Shown here: piece by piece, positions 42,012 to 50,803 of the stretch
Position numbering within the stretch: position 1 is the stretch's first letter
Layout: each line of letters begins with the position of its first letter
Assembly (NCBI GenBank): GCA_041658345.1
Contig: JBBAAK010000002.1
Location: forward strand, 145,422-209,421
Reading direction: 5' to 3'
Source of the DNA: JBAZYV01 sp041658345
Lineage (GTDB): Bacteria; Patescibacteriota; Gracilibacteria; UBA1369; 2-02-FULL-48-14
DNA length: 64,000 bases
Made by a program: the position numbers and the translations under genes
Notes under the pieces: model-generated
Databases searched by the model: none
Told to the model about the DNA's origin: nothing
Seen by the model: the letters and a program-made list of their open reading frames with translations, nothing else

Positions 42012-43460
42012 TTATTTTTCTAAATCCAGAGTGTAATCGATGCGGATTTGACTTACAAAATCCCAAACGTGTGAAACAAGTACCATAGCTCCTTCATATT
42101 TATCCAGTGCTTCTGCAATCACAGGAATATGGCGGAAATTTATGTGATTTGTTGGCTCGTCTAAAATTAGTAAACCCGGTTCTTCCAAAACCAGTCTCGC
42201 AAAAGCCACCAAACCTTTTTGTCCTTCGGAAAGACTGCCGATTTTTCTATGTATCACGTCACCTGTGATCAAAAAGCTTGCTGCAATTGAGCGGATTTCT
42301 TGTTCGGTTTTTTTGTTGGTTGCGGAATTTAGAGTATTTAAAACAGTATCTTCAAAATCCAAATTGGAAAAATCTTGGCGATAATAACCCACTTTTATAC
42401 CTGGCTGAATTTTTGCTCCGGGAGCGGTGCCTTCCGCTAGCCCTTCAAGTAGCGTGCTTTTACCAATTCCATTTGGGCCAGAAATTAATAAATGCTGAGT
42501 TTTCTTTAGGGAAATATTTACCTTTTTGGGTACTTCTTTATGATTTTGGTAAGTTGTGAGAGAAGTGATTTGGAGTATTTCTCCGATCATGTCTTCTTGT
42601 GCCGGAATTATAAAAGAACGGATGGCTTTATCTTCTCTTCTAACATCTACCATTGCTTCTTCCAATTCTTCTGCTCTATCGCGCATTTTTTTTGCAACTA
42701 AACGTAATTTTCCTCCTTTGTGTGAAAATACATTTGATTGTTCTTTATTTTGAATTATTTCTTTTTCAAGTTGTGCATTTTTCATGTTTTCTTTTTCGAT
42801 TCGCGCTTTAATTTGTTCAACAACATCGTAATAATCACCAACATATTGTTCCACTTTTCTTGTGTGTACATCCAAGTATAAAACACCTTCCGTGAATGCG
42901 TTTAAAAAATCCGCATCATGGGAAATTACGATGCAAGTTTTTGGAGAGCATTGTAAAAAATATGTTAGGTGAGCGATGCCTTCCGGATCCAAATTATTTG
43001 TTGGCTCATCCAGCAGTAAAAGGTCCGGGTCTTCAATTAATGCAAGTGCGAGTAAGAGGCGAGCTTGTTGTCCGCCGGAAAAGGATTTTATTTTGCGATC
43101 ATGTGGGGCCACTAAATTTACAACTTCTAAAATTTCATCAATTCTGCGTCCAATATCATATTTTTTTTCTTTAAAACATTGGGCAAAAAATTCCTCTACT
43201 GTTTTTTCGCGATCTTCCGCTCTCATTGTTTGGTGAGCGGTCCCAATTGTATATCCGGGGAATACATTTACTTGCCCATATTTTGGTTCATAGCCACCGG
43301 TGATCAGTTTTAGAATGGTGCTTTTGCCCGCACCGTTTTGTCCCATTAATGTGATTTTTGCTCCTTCACGTACGTTAAAATTCACGCCATCTAAAAGTGG
43401 TTTTTTCTCATCGAAGCCAAATGTAACTTCGTCGAAACTAATAATTGTATTATTTGCCAT
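42012..43460 (-). CDS. ABC-F protein 2
   Basis: 482 aa, two cassettes: GQNGAGKST, FSGGQQARLLLA and LLLDEPTNNLD, then GPNGIGKST, LSEGQKGLVAFAR and LILDEPTNHIN. In the second, the usual D after H is N (HIN). The linker at about residues 215-275 is charged and helical. It is distinct from ABC-F 1, so the organism keeps at least two paralogues. Confidence 0.92.
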   Translation of the reverse strand: MANNTIISFDEVTFGFDEKKPLLDGVNFNVREGAKITLMGQNGAGKSTILKLITGGYEPKYGQVNVFPGYTIGTAHQTMRAEDREKTVEEFFAQCFKEKKYDIGRRIDEILEVVNLVAPHDRKIKSFSGGQQARLLLALALIEDPDLLLLDEPTNNLDPEGIAHLTYFLQCSPKTCIVISHDADFLNAFTEGVLYLDVHTRKVEQYVGDYYDVVEQIKARIEKENMKNAQLEKEIIQNKEQSNVFSHKGGKLRLVAKKMRDRAEELEEAMVDVRREDKAIRSFIIPAQEDMIGEILQITSLTTYQNHKEVPKKVNISLKKTQHLLISGPNGIGKSTLLEGLAEGTAPGAKIQPGIKVGYYRQDFSNLDFEDTVLNTLNSATNKKTEQEIRSIAASFLITGDVIHRKIGSLSEGQKGLVAFARLVLEEPGLLILDEPTNHINFRHIPVIAEALDKYEGAMVLVSHVWDFVSQIRIDYTLDLEK

Positions 43461-43504
43461 ATATTTAAAGAGGTCGGCATTCTACAGCCATGCATCCAGA
43501 GTGT

Positions 43505-43540
43505 CAAAAAAGACCCCGGTAAAGGAGTCTTTTTTTGAAT
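43505..43540 (-). terminator. Terminator of the pilus operon
   Basis: On the minus strand AAAAAAAGACTCC, loop, GGGGTCTTTTTT. It lies 13 nt after the last pilin gene and could work on both strands. Confidence 0.8.
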
Positions 43541-43552
43541 TTTCGAAACGAA

Positions 43553-43996
43553 CTAACGAGTCACAGAAATTATTTCAGAAAGTTCAGCAGTAGGCGCTGC
43601 TACAGTTACACGTCCATCTGCTCCTTCCATAATTGTATAACCTGAGTCATAGGTAGTACAGTCGGTGTAAGCGCCTGTTGCATAAGTTGGGTCAAATGGC
43701 ATTTCTGCAAGATAAGTTGGGACTAGGTCCGTACAAATATCAATGCTCGCATCGCCAATCATTAAAGCTTCACCTGTAATCGCAGCAGGAAGTGCTCCGC
43801 GATTATCTACGGCATATTGGTGTACCGCATCCAAAATAGAGCGTACATCGCTGTCACGTTGTGCGTTGTTAGTTTGTGCAATTTGTCTGGCTGGATTTAC
43901 TGCAATAATTACAATTCCAGCAAGAATTGCAATGATAACTACAACGAGCAACACTTCAATAAGTGTGAAGCCTCGTTTCTTAAAAGAGTAAGACAT
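43553..43996 (-). CDS. Type IV pilin, major-pilin-like
   Basis: 147 aa from ATG 43996. The longer frame to 44107 overlaps the upstream gene and adds no family sequence. A prepilin leader MSYSFKKRG is cut before FTLIEVLLVVVIIAILAGI (Phe at +1, Glu at +5). The globular part has Cys in DICTDLV and AYTDCTTY, a likely disulfide loop. It is last in the operon, where high expression is possible. The prepilin peptidase is not in the window. Confidence 0.9.
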   Translation of the reverse strand: MSYSFKKRGFTLIEVLLVVVIIAILAGIVIIAVNPARQIAQTNNAQRDSDVRSILDAVHQYAVDNRGALPAAITGEALMIGDASIDICTDLVPTYLAEMPFDPTYATGAYTDCTTYDSGYTIMEGADGRVTVAAPTAELSEIISVTR

Positions 43997-44030
43997 GGGC
44001 GTGGGGTAAGAATAACAAAAAAAGTCTATA

Positions 44031-44222
44031 TTATTTTGGTTTTTTTGACAACTCCAAATAGGTATCCCAAAGGATAACCGGAAGGCTAACTTCCACTTCG
44101 GTTCCATTCGGTGGCGTGTCGTTCCAGTGAATTTTTAACCAAGCCAAGCTAGCTATTGTGATTAGGAAGAGCAAAAAGATTGCCACAAAGGTAAGCATTA
44201 GTTTGTTAATTTTATTTAACAT
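44031..44222 (-). CDS. Small single-span protein in the pilus operon
   Basis: 63 aa from ATG 44222, overlapping the pilO-like stop by 11 nt. One span (residues 8-30, LMLTFVAIFLLFLITIASL) leaves a short outside tail with a PVILWDTY motif. It holds the position of pilP in many operons but lacks pilP sequence features. Unknown, probably an assembly accessory. Confidence 0.6.
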   Translation of the reverse strand: MLNKINKLMLTFVAIFLLFLITIASLAWLKIHWNDTPPNGTEVEVSLPVILWDTYLELSKKPK

Positions 44223-44748
44223 AGAGCAAAAAATTAATTGCGATATTAGGTGGGATGGTGTCCCTCTCAGTTGCATAAATACTTAGATCGCTATAAGAAA
44301 GATTTTCTATTCTTACGTAATACGGAAGATTTTCCAGGCCTGTGAGAAAATCAATTAAGCGACTTTTGCTACCATAAAAAGTTGCTAAAAAATGGAGTGC
44401 GCCTTTACTACTACTTAATGACTCCAAAGTTAGATCAATCCCCAATGATTGCCCAAGATCTTCAACTTTTGAAATAAAGCCAATGTATTTAGTTTCGTTG
44501 TCCGGTTGCAATGTGTCCACAAACTCCATGGCCGATTTTGTGTTTTCTGTGTACATGATTAGGCTTTGCTCGAAATCGGATTGAATTGTGCTGGCGTTAG
44601 AAAGAAATTTGGTCAAATGCCCATTATCAAGGTGGGCCTTTAATAGAGAATAGCTGAATGCCACTGTAATAAAAGTGCTAACGAAACTTAGGACAAGGCA
44701 CAGCCTGGCTATAGTTACAATGTTGTTTTTATTTTGTGGAGTTTCCAT
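44212..44748 (-). CDS. PilO-like pilus assembly protein
   Basis: 178 aa. A membrane span (residues 14-35) is followed by a coiled-coil stretch and a ferredoxin-like periplasmic-type domain (VEDLGQSLGIDLTLESLSS, FYGSKSRLIDFLTGLENLPYYVRIENLSYSD), the PilO pattern 'v.G.y..i..fl..le.lpri..i..l'. PilO and PilN form the inner alignment complex. Overlaps pilM-pilN by 20 nt. Confidence 0.82.
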   Translation of the reverse strand: METPQNKNNIVTIARLCLVLSFVSTFITVAFSYSLLKAHLDNGHLTKFLSNASTIQSDFEQSLIMYTENTKSAMEFVDTLQPDNETKYIGFISKVEDLGQSLGIDLTLESLSSSKGALHFLATFYGSKSRLIDFLTGLENLPYYVRIENLSYSDLSIYATERDTIPPNIAINFLLYVK

Positions 44749-46366
44749 ATGGAGGGAGTTGAGAAAAGTTCAAACTCAGCGTTACGGTAAATGAAATATT
44801 ATTTTTTTCATCAAAATTTGATAGAGGTAATTCCACAGTTTTGATGGCACTGTTTGCTTTAAGAATTTTTTGTAGTTCCAAAAGATCTTCACGCGTGAGA
44901 GCTATACCGCTCATTTCCAATTGAAGTTCGTTGTCTTTAAATCCAAGTGTGGTTGGGGTGATTCCCGGCGGTAGCTCGGCATAAATAGTTTCAATGAAAG
45001 TTGGGAGTGAAAATAAACTGGCTTCGATTTCACTTAATGTTGTGAGCTGGTCATTAAAAGCACTAAACAGTTGTTTGATGTCTTGGTACCTGGTTCCATA
45101 TAGTGTGTTTTCAACGGCGTGCATTTTTGTTTCCATCCGTGAACGTTCAAAAGAAACATCTTGTAGCTTTATAAATAGAAATCCCATTATGACGATCCCA
45201 ATTAATGTTAATGCAATGGAAATTCCGGAGCCGAGCACATCCAATCTCCTTTGTTTTAGTTGGGATTTTATATGGGTCGGCAACAAATTTAATGGTGTGA
45301 ACAAATCTTTCCTAAGTACTGCAAGCGCCATGCCAATTGCATTGGTGAAATAAATGGAAAGGGGTATTTTCCCACCTTTTTCGCACTGTTTTGACGAAAA
45401 CTTTTTACCATCTACTTCCAAACTTTTTTTTGGGTCACCAATGACTATTTTTGTTTTTGGGAAGCTACTTCTTGCGAGCCCATAGAAGACCGGAAGGGAT
45501 GCATATTCTCCAGCCAAAAATAGTTCACTTAATGGCTCCGGATTGTTTTCTGTGCTTAGTGTTTTCAAATGATCATAATTTCTTTCGATAAAATTTATGA
45601 GTTCTTTAAGTTGAGTTTGATCCAAGGCATTTTCTTCCCACTTTTTTCTAAAATCTTCTTCCGAACATTGGTGTTCTTCTTGCAAGCTGTGCATGAATTT
45701 TTCATAACCATCATTGGAGCTAAAAAAGCTTCTTAGCTTTTTCCCTTCCATGAAGCAGATTTGTGTGGAAAGTGGGCCGAATGAAATAGCCGCATTGTTG
45801 CCATTATCTTCCAAATCAGGCGTAATTATTTGTAGTAAAGCATCTATGGAAATTCCAAAGAGTTCGGAGTGGATGCCCATGGATTCGAGTAGAGATGCAT
45901 ATCCGTCCGCTAAAATCTTTTGTACACCGGCGAAGAGAACGTATTGTGATGCATGTTCTTTGGTGGAATCTTCTTTGTCTAGGATCCTATAATCCCAATA
46001 CAAATCTTCCAAAGCAAAAGGGACAATGTTTTCCGCCTCATAACTAATGGCTTGATGCACGTCTTTTGGACTCAATTTTGTTGGGAGCTTAAAAATGTGT
46101 ATAAATACGGCCCTTGAGGGGAGTATCACGGCAATATGTTTGCGTGAAATTGCTCTCGGGTTGGCATTTTCAAAAGTCTGGTTTAGAACGGTTTTAAGCG
46201 CTTCCGGATCTTTAATCTCTCCGTTTTCTATTAGTCCAAGTGGAACCGGCATGCGTTCAAAAGCTTCCAAACTTATGGTTTTCCCGCGTTTGCGCAGTTC
46301 AACAATTTGGACCCATTGGTCGTGGAATTCAACGCCGACTCCTATATGTAGAAAAGGATTGATCAT
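44729..46366 (-). CDS. Fused PilM-PilN
   Basis: 545 aa from ATG 46366, in ATGA overlap with the upstream gene. Residues 1-340 are PilM, actin-like: GVGVEFHDQWVQIVELRK, VILPSRAVFIHIFKLP, AISYEAENIVPFALEDLYWDY. FTPLNLLP near 365 is the PilN opening tag, followed by a membrane span (370-395) and the PilN domain to 545. Usually these are two genes and the PilM-binding 'NLLP' peptide is free; here it is fixed by fusion. It links the cytoplasmic ring to the membrane. Confidence 0.9.
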   Translation of the reverse strand: MINPFLHIGVGVEFHDQWVQIVELRKRGKTISLEAFERMPVPLGLIENGEIKDPEALKTVLNQTFENANPRAISRKHIAVILPSRAVFIHIFKLPTKLSPKDVHQAISYEAENIVPFALEDLYWDYRILDKEDSTKEHASQYVLFAGVQKILADGYASLLESMGIHSELFGISIDALLQIITPDLEDNGNNAAISFGPLSTQICFMEGKKLRSFFSSNDGYEKFMHSLQEEHQCSEEDFRKKWEENALDQTQLKELINFIERNYDHLKTLSTENNPEPLSELFLAGEYASLPVFYGLARSSFPKTKIVIGDPKKSLEVDGKKFSSKQCEKGGKIPLSIYFTNAIGMALAVLRKDLFTPLNLLPTHIKSQLKQRRLDVLGSGISIALTLIGIVIMGFLFIKLQDVSFERSRMETKMHAVENTLYGTRYQDIKQLFSAFNDQLTTLSEIEASLFSLPTFIETIYAELPPGITPTTLGFKDNELQLEMSGIALTREDLLELQKILKANSAIKTVELPLSNFDEKNNISFTVTLSLNFSQLPPYGNSTK

Positions 46367-46752
46367 AATTCTTCCCAAGAATTTAAGTGGATGTTGTGAG
46401 CTTCTCCGTCTTCAATAATTCCAAGTTCGGCGATATAATTTTCCGTATAATTATCATAGCTCATTTCTACGTTAACCGTGATAGGATTTGTTCCGGTTGC
46501 CGTTACTTCGCAGATTTTATTCGTGTCATAAGTTATGGTTTCCGATGCAAAGGTGGGATCTTGTTCCAAGCGGATAATGGCTTCCTCCAGGCATCCCTCC
46601 GCCCCATAAAGCGATTCATTTTGTGTGGATGTGTTTAGATAATTGTACGATCTTGTTACGTTTATTTCGGACATGGTAAGTACCAAAAATAATGTAAAAG
46701 CGGAAATTATTAGTATGCTCATAAGTGCGATGCTGGCTTTGCGATTTTGCAT
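46363..46752 (-). CDS. PilX-like minor pilus component
   Basis: 129 aa. It begins NRKASIALMSILIISAFTLFLVLTMSEINVT, a PilX/GspK-type N-terminal helix without a canonical FTLIE, followed by YGAEGCLEEAIIRLEQDP. Two Cys occur (GCLEE, KICEV). It is encoded between GspJ- and PilM-like genes and probably joins the minor pilin complex. Confidence 0.75.
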   Translation of the reverse strand: MQNRKASIALMSILIISAFTLFLVLTMSEINVTRSYNYLNTSTQNESLYGAEGCLEEAIIRLEQDPTFASETITYDTNKICEVTATGTNPITVNVEMSYDNYTENYIAELGIIEDGEAHNIHLNSWEEL

Positions 46753-46761
46753 AAAGAAAGT

Positions 46762-47280
46762 CTAAAAAGATCTTAAAGATATTGTGATGTGGACCGGGAT
46801 TTGATGATCCAAATTTGCCAGGTCAGAATTTACCGTTTTAAATATTGCATCCACGCTGATTTGGTCCGGATTTTTATAACTTGTGATGTGATGAAAAGTG
46901 AGTTCGGTTATTGTGACAAATGGGGTGTTAAGTTTAAGCGATTCTCCGAGGCCTTCTTTAAAATAAATGTCTCCTCCGCTGAGTGAAAAAACTGTAGGAG
47001 AAACACCCGCATCATCCATATTGAGTGAGAGCACACCACTGGGGTTATCAAATATGCTTCCTCCGGTATTTACGCTATCTGCTTTTTGAATAGATTCCGT
47101 GAGTTGGTTTGCAAGTTCTCCTGCGCTGTATTCCAATTCATGCATGTTCCCGGAAAGGGTGCTTATGTTGGATATTTGGAGAGCAAAACTCATTGCCACC
47201 GCCAAAAATATTGCAAGAATTGCAAAATATAAAATAATTTCGATTAGAGTGGTTGCTGGTTTTTTAAAGGAGGTTTGCAT
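46762..47280 (-). CDS. GspJ/PilW-like minor prepilin
   Basis: 172 aa from ATG 47280 (a TTG at 47286 adds two residues). A leader before TLIEIILYFAILAIFLAVAMSF marks a class III prepilin. The leader ending is Ala rather than Gly (KKPATTLIE), a relaxed cleavage site. The globular part is beta-rich with no Cys. It is a minor pilin that probably primes assembly. Confidence 0.82.
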   Translation of the reverse strand: MQTSFKKPATTLIEIILYFAILAIFLAVAMSFALQISNISTLSGNMHELEYSAGELANQLTESIQKADSVNTGGSIFDNPSGVLSLNMDDAGVSPTVFSLSGGDIYFKEGLGESLKLNTPFVTITELTFHHITSYKNPDQISVDAIFKTVNSDLANLDHQIPVHITISLRSF

Positions 47281-47282
47281 TA

Positions 47283-49118
47283 TCAAGGTGTGTAATTAAC
47301 AGTGATGCTTTCCACTTGCGTTGAGTTCACGCCATCCGAGCCAAGGTAAACTTTAACTTGCAAATAACGTTTTCCGCTTGCCGAGGGTGCCAATGTGATG
47401 GCTATTGGTTCGGCGTGGTAATATGTGTCTGGAGTTCCATTTGGCCCAACCCAAGTTGCGCTACTTAAGCCTCCTTCTGTGGATGCGGTTCTTATTTGAA
47501 ATATAGCTGAACCGCCCGCGGCTAATTCAACTTCTGCGTCAAAATAATTATATCTTACGTCCTCACTACCTGCATCCAGGATAGAGCTGATGTAATTTCC
47601 TATTGTAGCCAAACTGCCCGTTCCAACGTCTATTATCACGAGTCCCATGTTTGCCACATCAATAGTAAAAAATACGTTGGTCCCATCGCTTTCAACTGAG
47701 CTTGCTTTCCCTTCAATGTCACGGGCGTAGGCGAAGCTCATACTTGGGCTTTCCGTAATATTTATGGCGGCCATTCCCGGATTATTTTGGTCTAAGGCCA
47801 CGTAGGCATAATCACTGTCTACTGAAACGTCTTGTACTTTTGCTCCCGCAGGAAATGTGCCTATAACGGCTGGGAATAGTGGGTCTGCGATGCTCACTAT
47901 TTTTAAATTGTTTCCGGTTCCAATGTAGGCATAGCTTCCAATGATATCGATTCCATTCACAGAACTATCAACGTTTAATGTGTAAACTAAGCTGGGACTC
48001 GCAGGATTTGTTATGTCCACAACTTTGAATCCACCACTTGCGTTACTTGTTCCCAAGTAGGCATAGTTTCCACTTATTTTTACTACGTTTACATAGGTTC
48101 CAAGGCTCATTGTTGCGGTTGTAGCAGGCGAGGCAGGGTTACTAACATTTACAATTTTAAGGCTACTTGTATTACTGTTGACTCCTGCAAAAAGATAATT
48201 TCCGGACATATCCATTCGGTTGCCGTAGCCACCTATACCAAAGGTACTGGTTAGGTCCGGTTCGTTTGGGTCGGACACGTCTACAATGGCAAGACCTTTA
48301 CTTCCATTTTCCACGCCAAGATATGCATAATTGCCGACTTTTAGGACACTGCGTCCTTTACCTCCAATATCCACATCCTCAGCTACTTCGGGGTTATTAA
48401 TGTCCGATATATCCACAGTAAAAAAGCCCTCGTGCATGTGAGTGGCTGCCATGTAGGCCCAGGTCCCATCTATTGCAACATCGTTTCCATGGGATCCTAC
48501 ATCGGCCGAGGTAAAGAAATCTCCCGGGCCTTCTACAACTTCAAGCATGAGTGCACAGTCGCCAGCTGGTGGGTCTGCAGTTTCTATGGTTTGAGTTGTG
48601 CTAAAAGTTCCAGCCGTCCATTCCGTACAGGTGGTTTTAATCCAGTCATCTCCTGTCCAATTGCTGAGATAAGTTTCTAGTTCCACGGTTTTGGGGATAA
48701 GGCCTTTCCAATCCCAAGTAACTTTGGAAATGATTTTTTTTGTATTTGGGTCGAGAGTTCCAATTTCGGAAATGTTTCCCTCAGGGTCTCTTTGAACGTC
48801 TTCAATGGTTATAGTGCGTTGATAGAAATCATCAATGGTTTCCGGGCTGGCCACAAAACTCCAAGTATCGCTTGTAAAATTTAGCCCGTATTCTCCCGTT
48901 ACCAAATCCCAATAATCTTCGGAACGAATAGCTCTGGTTGCTTCCAAGCCCTCCTGTGCATATCTCAAAGATTCATTCTGGAGCTCCACTTTGGCATCGC
49001 GATCAATTGTATCAATTGATACGTAAACCACTCCTGTGGAGAAAATTGTAAAAATAAATACGGCGAGTAAAACCTCAATTAATGTAAAAGCTGTGTTCGT
49101 TTTTTTAGTAAGTGACAT
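47283..49118 (-). CDS. Minor prepilin with seven-repeat LVIVD beta-propeller
   Basis: 611 aa from ATG 49118. The N-terminus is a prepilin: FTLIEVLLAVFIFTIFSTGVVYVS after KKTNTA. Residues 45-195 look like a GspI/PilV-type pilin body. Residues 205-520 contain seven repeats around 'YAYLG....GL.IVDVSDP..P', the LVIVD signature. The last 90 aa form a beta-sandwich (FQIRTASTEGG; RYLQVKVYLGSDG). Normal minor pilins are about 150-200 aa. A propeller on a pilin fits a tip adhesin. Operon place is between fimT-like and gspJ-like genes. Confidence 0.88.
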   Translation of the reverse strand: MSLTKKTNTAFTLIEVLLAVFIFTIFSTGVVYVSIDTIDRDAKVELQNESLRYAQEGLEATRAIRSEDYWDLVTGEYGLNFTSDTWSFVASPETIDDFYQRTITIEDVQRDPEGNISEIGTLDPNTKKIISKVTWDWKGLIPKTVELETYLSNWTGDDWIKTTCTEWTAGTFSTTQTIETADPPAGDCALMLEVVEGPGDFFTSADVGSHGNDVAIDGTWAYMAATHMHEGFFTVDISDINNPEVAEDVDIGGKGRSVLKVGNYAYLGVENGSKGLAIVDVSDPNEPDLTSTFGIGGYGNRMDMSGNYLFAGVNSNTSSLKIVNVSNPASPATTATMSLGTYVNVVKISGNYAYLGTSNASGGFKVVDITNPASPSLVYTLNVDSSVNGIDIIGSYAYIGTGNNLKIVSIADPLFPAVIGTFPAGAKVQDVSVDSDYAYVALDQNNPGMAAINITESPSMSFAYARDIEGKASSVESDGTNVFFTIDVANMGLVIIDVGTGSLATIGNYISSILDAGSEDVRYNYFDAEVELAAGGSAIFQIRTASTEGGLSSATWVGPNGTPDTYYHAEPIAITLAPSASGKRYLQVKVYLGSDGVNSTQVESITVNYTP

Positions 49119-49587
49119 TTCCAAGAGAGGTGATAGTGATAAGTGTGATTTTGTCTACGGGTTCAGAGTAGAATTCCAAAGTTCCGTTTTGTGCGGTTCC
49201 GCCATGTGGGGAGCTGAATATAATTTCACTGCCCGCTCCGTTTAAGTTAATGTTTTGGATTGTGATAGTTGTAGGGAGGAGAATGGCTCGATTTAATGGG
49301 TCCTCTACGTTATAGGTGTCCCCTTCAAAAAGTGTGTAAGAGTTTGGGTCCAAGTGAACTCCAAAGTCCCCTGGATTTTTCCCGCTACTCGCATTGCTTT
49401 GAAGTAGCCGAAGTTCGGCCACAAATAAGGAAACTTGTGTGTTTAGGTCGGTTCTTACGGTGGTGCTTTGATTGTACAAAAGTGCAAGGCCCATAAAGAT
49501 TGCAAGAAGCGTAATGACCAATACCAATTCGATCGCAGTAAATGCCTTCTTTATTCGTGCCGATGGTTTATGGCAGTAAGTTTTCAT
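49105..49587 (-). CDS. GspH/FimT-like minor prepilin
   Basis: 160 aa. The leader ends KKA and the helix starts FTAIELVLVITLLAIFMGLALLY, with Glu at +5. The C-terminal part holds strands (TITIQNINLNGAGSEIIFSSPHGG) like FimT/GspH pseudopilins. Its ATGA start overlaps the pilC stop, and its end overlaps the next gene. Confidence 0.85.
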   Translation of the reverse strand: MKTYCHKPSARIKKAFTAIELVLVITLLAIFMGLALLYNQSTTVRTDLNTQVSLFVAELRLLQSNASSGKNPGDFGVHLDPNSYTLFEGDTYNVEDPLNRAILLPTTITIQNINLNGAGSEIIFSSPHGGTAQNGTLEFYSEPVDKITLITITSLGNVTY

Positions 49588-50792
49588 CGTTGGATGAGGT
49601 TTGGGATCTGATAAATTGGCAAAATTACCGAAAGGGCAACACTACCAACCATTGCCCCCATAAAAACCAACAAGATCGGTTCAAGCATTACGGAGAGATT
49701 TTTTGTTAGATTATCTACTTCACGTTCGTAGAATTGTGCCAAATGTTCCATTGCACCCTCCAGTTTTCCCGTTTTTTCTCCCACTTGAACCATTTTTACC
49801 ATCATGCCCGGAAAGAGTTTCTCATCGCCTTTTAGTGCTTCGAAAAGTTTTGAGCCTTGTTCTACTTTGCTAGATGCTTCTTCCACTTTGGCGTGGTAGT
49901 AGTGGTTTGTGAACATTTTGCTCGTGATGTTTAGGGCCCGTGTGATTGGGACTCCGGCCTTAAGAAGTGAGTTCATGTTTCTGGCAAAGCGAGCCAAGTT
50001 TACGTTGACGAATATTTTTCCTAAAACAGGGAAGTGCAAAGCCAAGCTGTCCCAAAAAGGTTTTAAAGCTTTAAGTTTTAGCAGGGTAATTGCTCCGGCA
50101 ATGCTACCGCCAATGAGTAGTAGAGTTTTGAACGGATGTTCAATCATAAATGAGCTGGTTGCGATCATCACTCTTGTTGGAAGAGGGAGTTGTCCTCCCA
50201 GGGCATCAAAAATTTTGGTTATTTTTGGAATGATGAATACAACGATCCCGAGTGTTAGAATTAACGTAATCGAGACAATCACGCCTGGATAAATAAAAGC
50301 GGAGGCCACTTTTTTTCTTATTTCATATTCTTTTTCCATTTGGAGTTCCAGGTATTGGAGTGTTTCGCTGAGCGTTCCACTTTCTTCGCCAACAGCGACC
50401 ATGTTCACATATATATCTGCAAAAACGGATGGGTATTCTTTTAAGCCGGCTGCAAGGGTTTGACCCGAAGTGATAGTTTTTAATATGTTCTCAAACATTT
50501 TTTTATTATTTTTTTGGGTTTCCTGCTCGGCAAAGGTTTGAAATGTTTCTGTGAGCGTGATACCCGCTTCCACCATGGTTGAGATGTATTTGGTGAGCAT
50601 CAATTTGGCTTCAAAACTAAGTGATGGGCCACCGAAAAGCCCGGGTTTTCTTTTTATGTCTTCGCTTACATTTAGGACAATTCTCCCTTCTTGTTTCAAA
50701 TCGCGCAGAGCTTCTTCTTGGCTGGAGGCCAAAATAGACCCTTTCTCTTTTTTTCCATTGGCGTTTGTGGATACGTAACGAAATTGTTTCAT
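49584..50792 (-). CDS. pilC: Type IV pilus inner-membrane platform protein
   Basis: 402 aa, GspF/PilC family. Two GspF domains (residues 65-190 and 265-390), each with a KL..YI..M..AG..L pattern, and three membrane spans (about 165-190, 215-240 and 370-395). GEESGTLSETL and GEKTGKLEGAM are the paired family motifs. It couples PilB to pilin extraction. It starts 11 nt after pilB ends. Confidence 0.93.
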   Translation of the reverse strand: MKQFRYVSTNANGKKEKGSILASSQEEALRDLKQEGRIVLNVSEDIKRKPGLFGGPSLSFEAKLMLTKYISTMVEAGITLTETFQTFAEQETQKNNKKMFENILKTITSGQTLAAGLKEYPSVFADIYVNMVAVGEESGTLSETLQYLELQMEKEYEIRKKVASAFIYPGVIVSITLILTLGIVVFIIPKITKIFDALGGQLPLPTRVMIATSSFMIEHPFKTLLLIGGSIAGAITLLKLKALKPFWDSLALHFPVLGKIFVNVNLARFARNMNSLLKAGVPITRALNITSKMFTNHYYHAKVEEASSKVEQGSKLFEALKGDEKLFPGMMVKMVQVGEKTGKLEGAMEHLAQFYEREVDNLTKNLSVMLEPILLVFMGAMVGSVALSVILPIYQIPNLIQR

Positions 50793-50803
50793 TGTGTAGA
50801 GAT

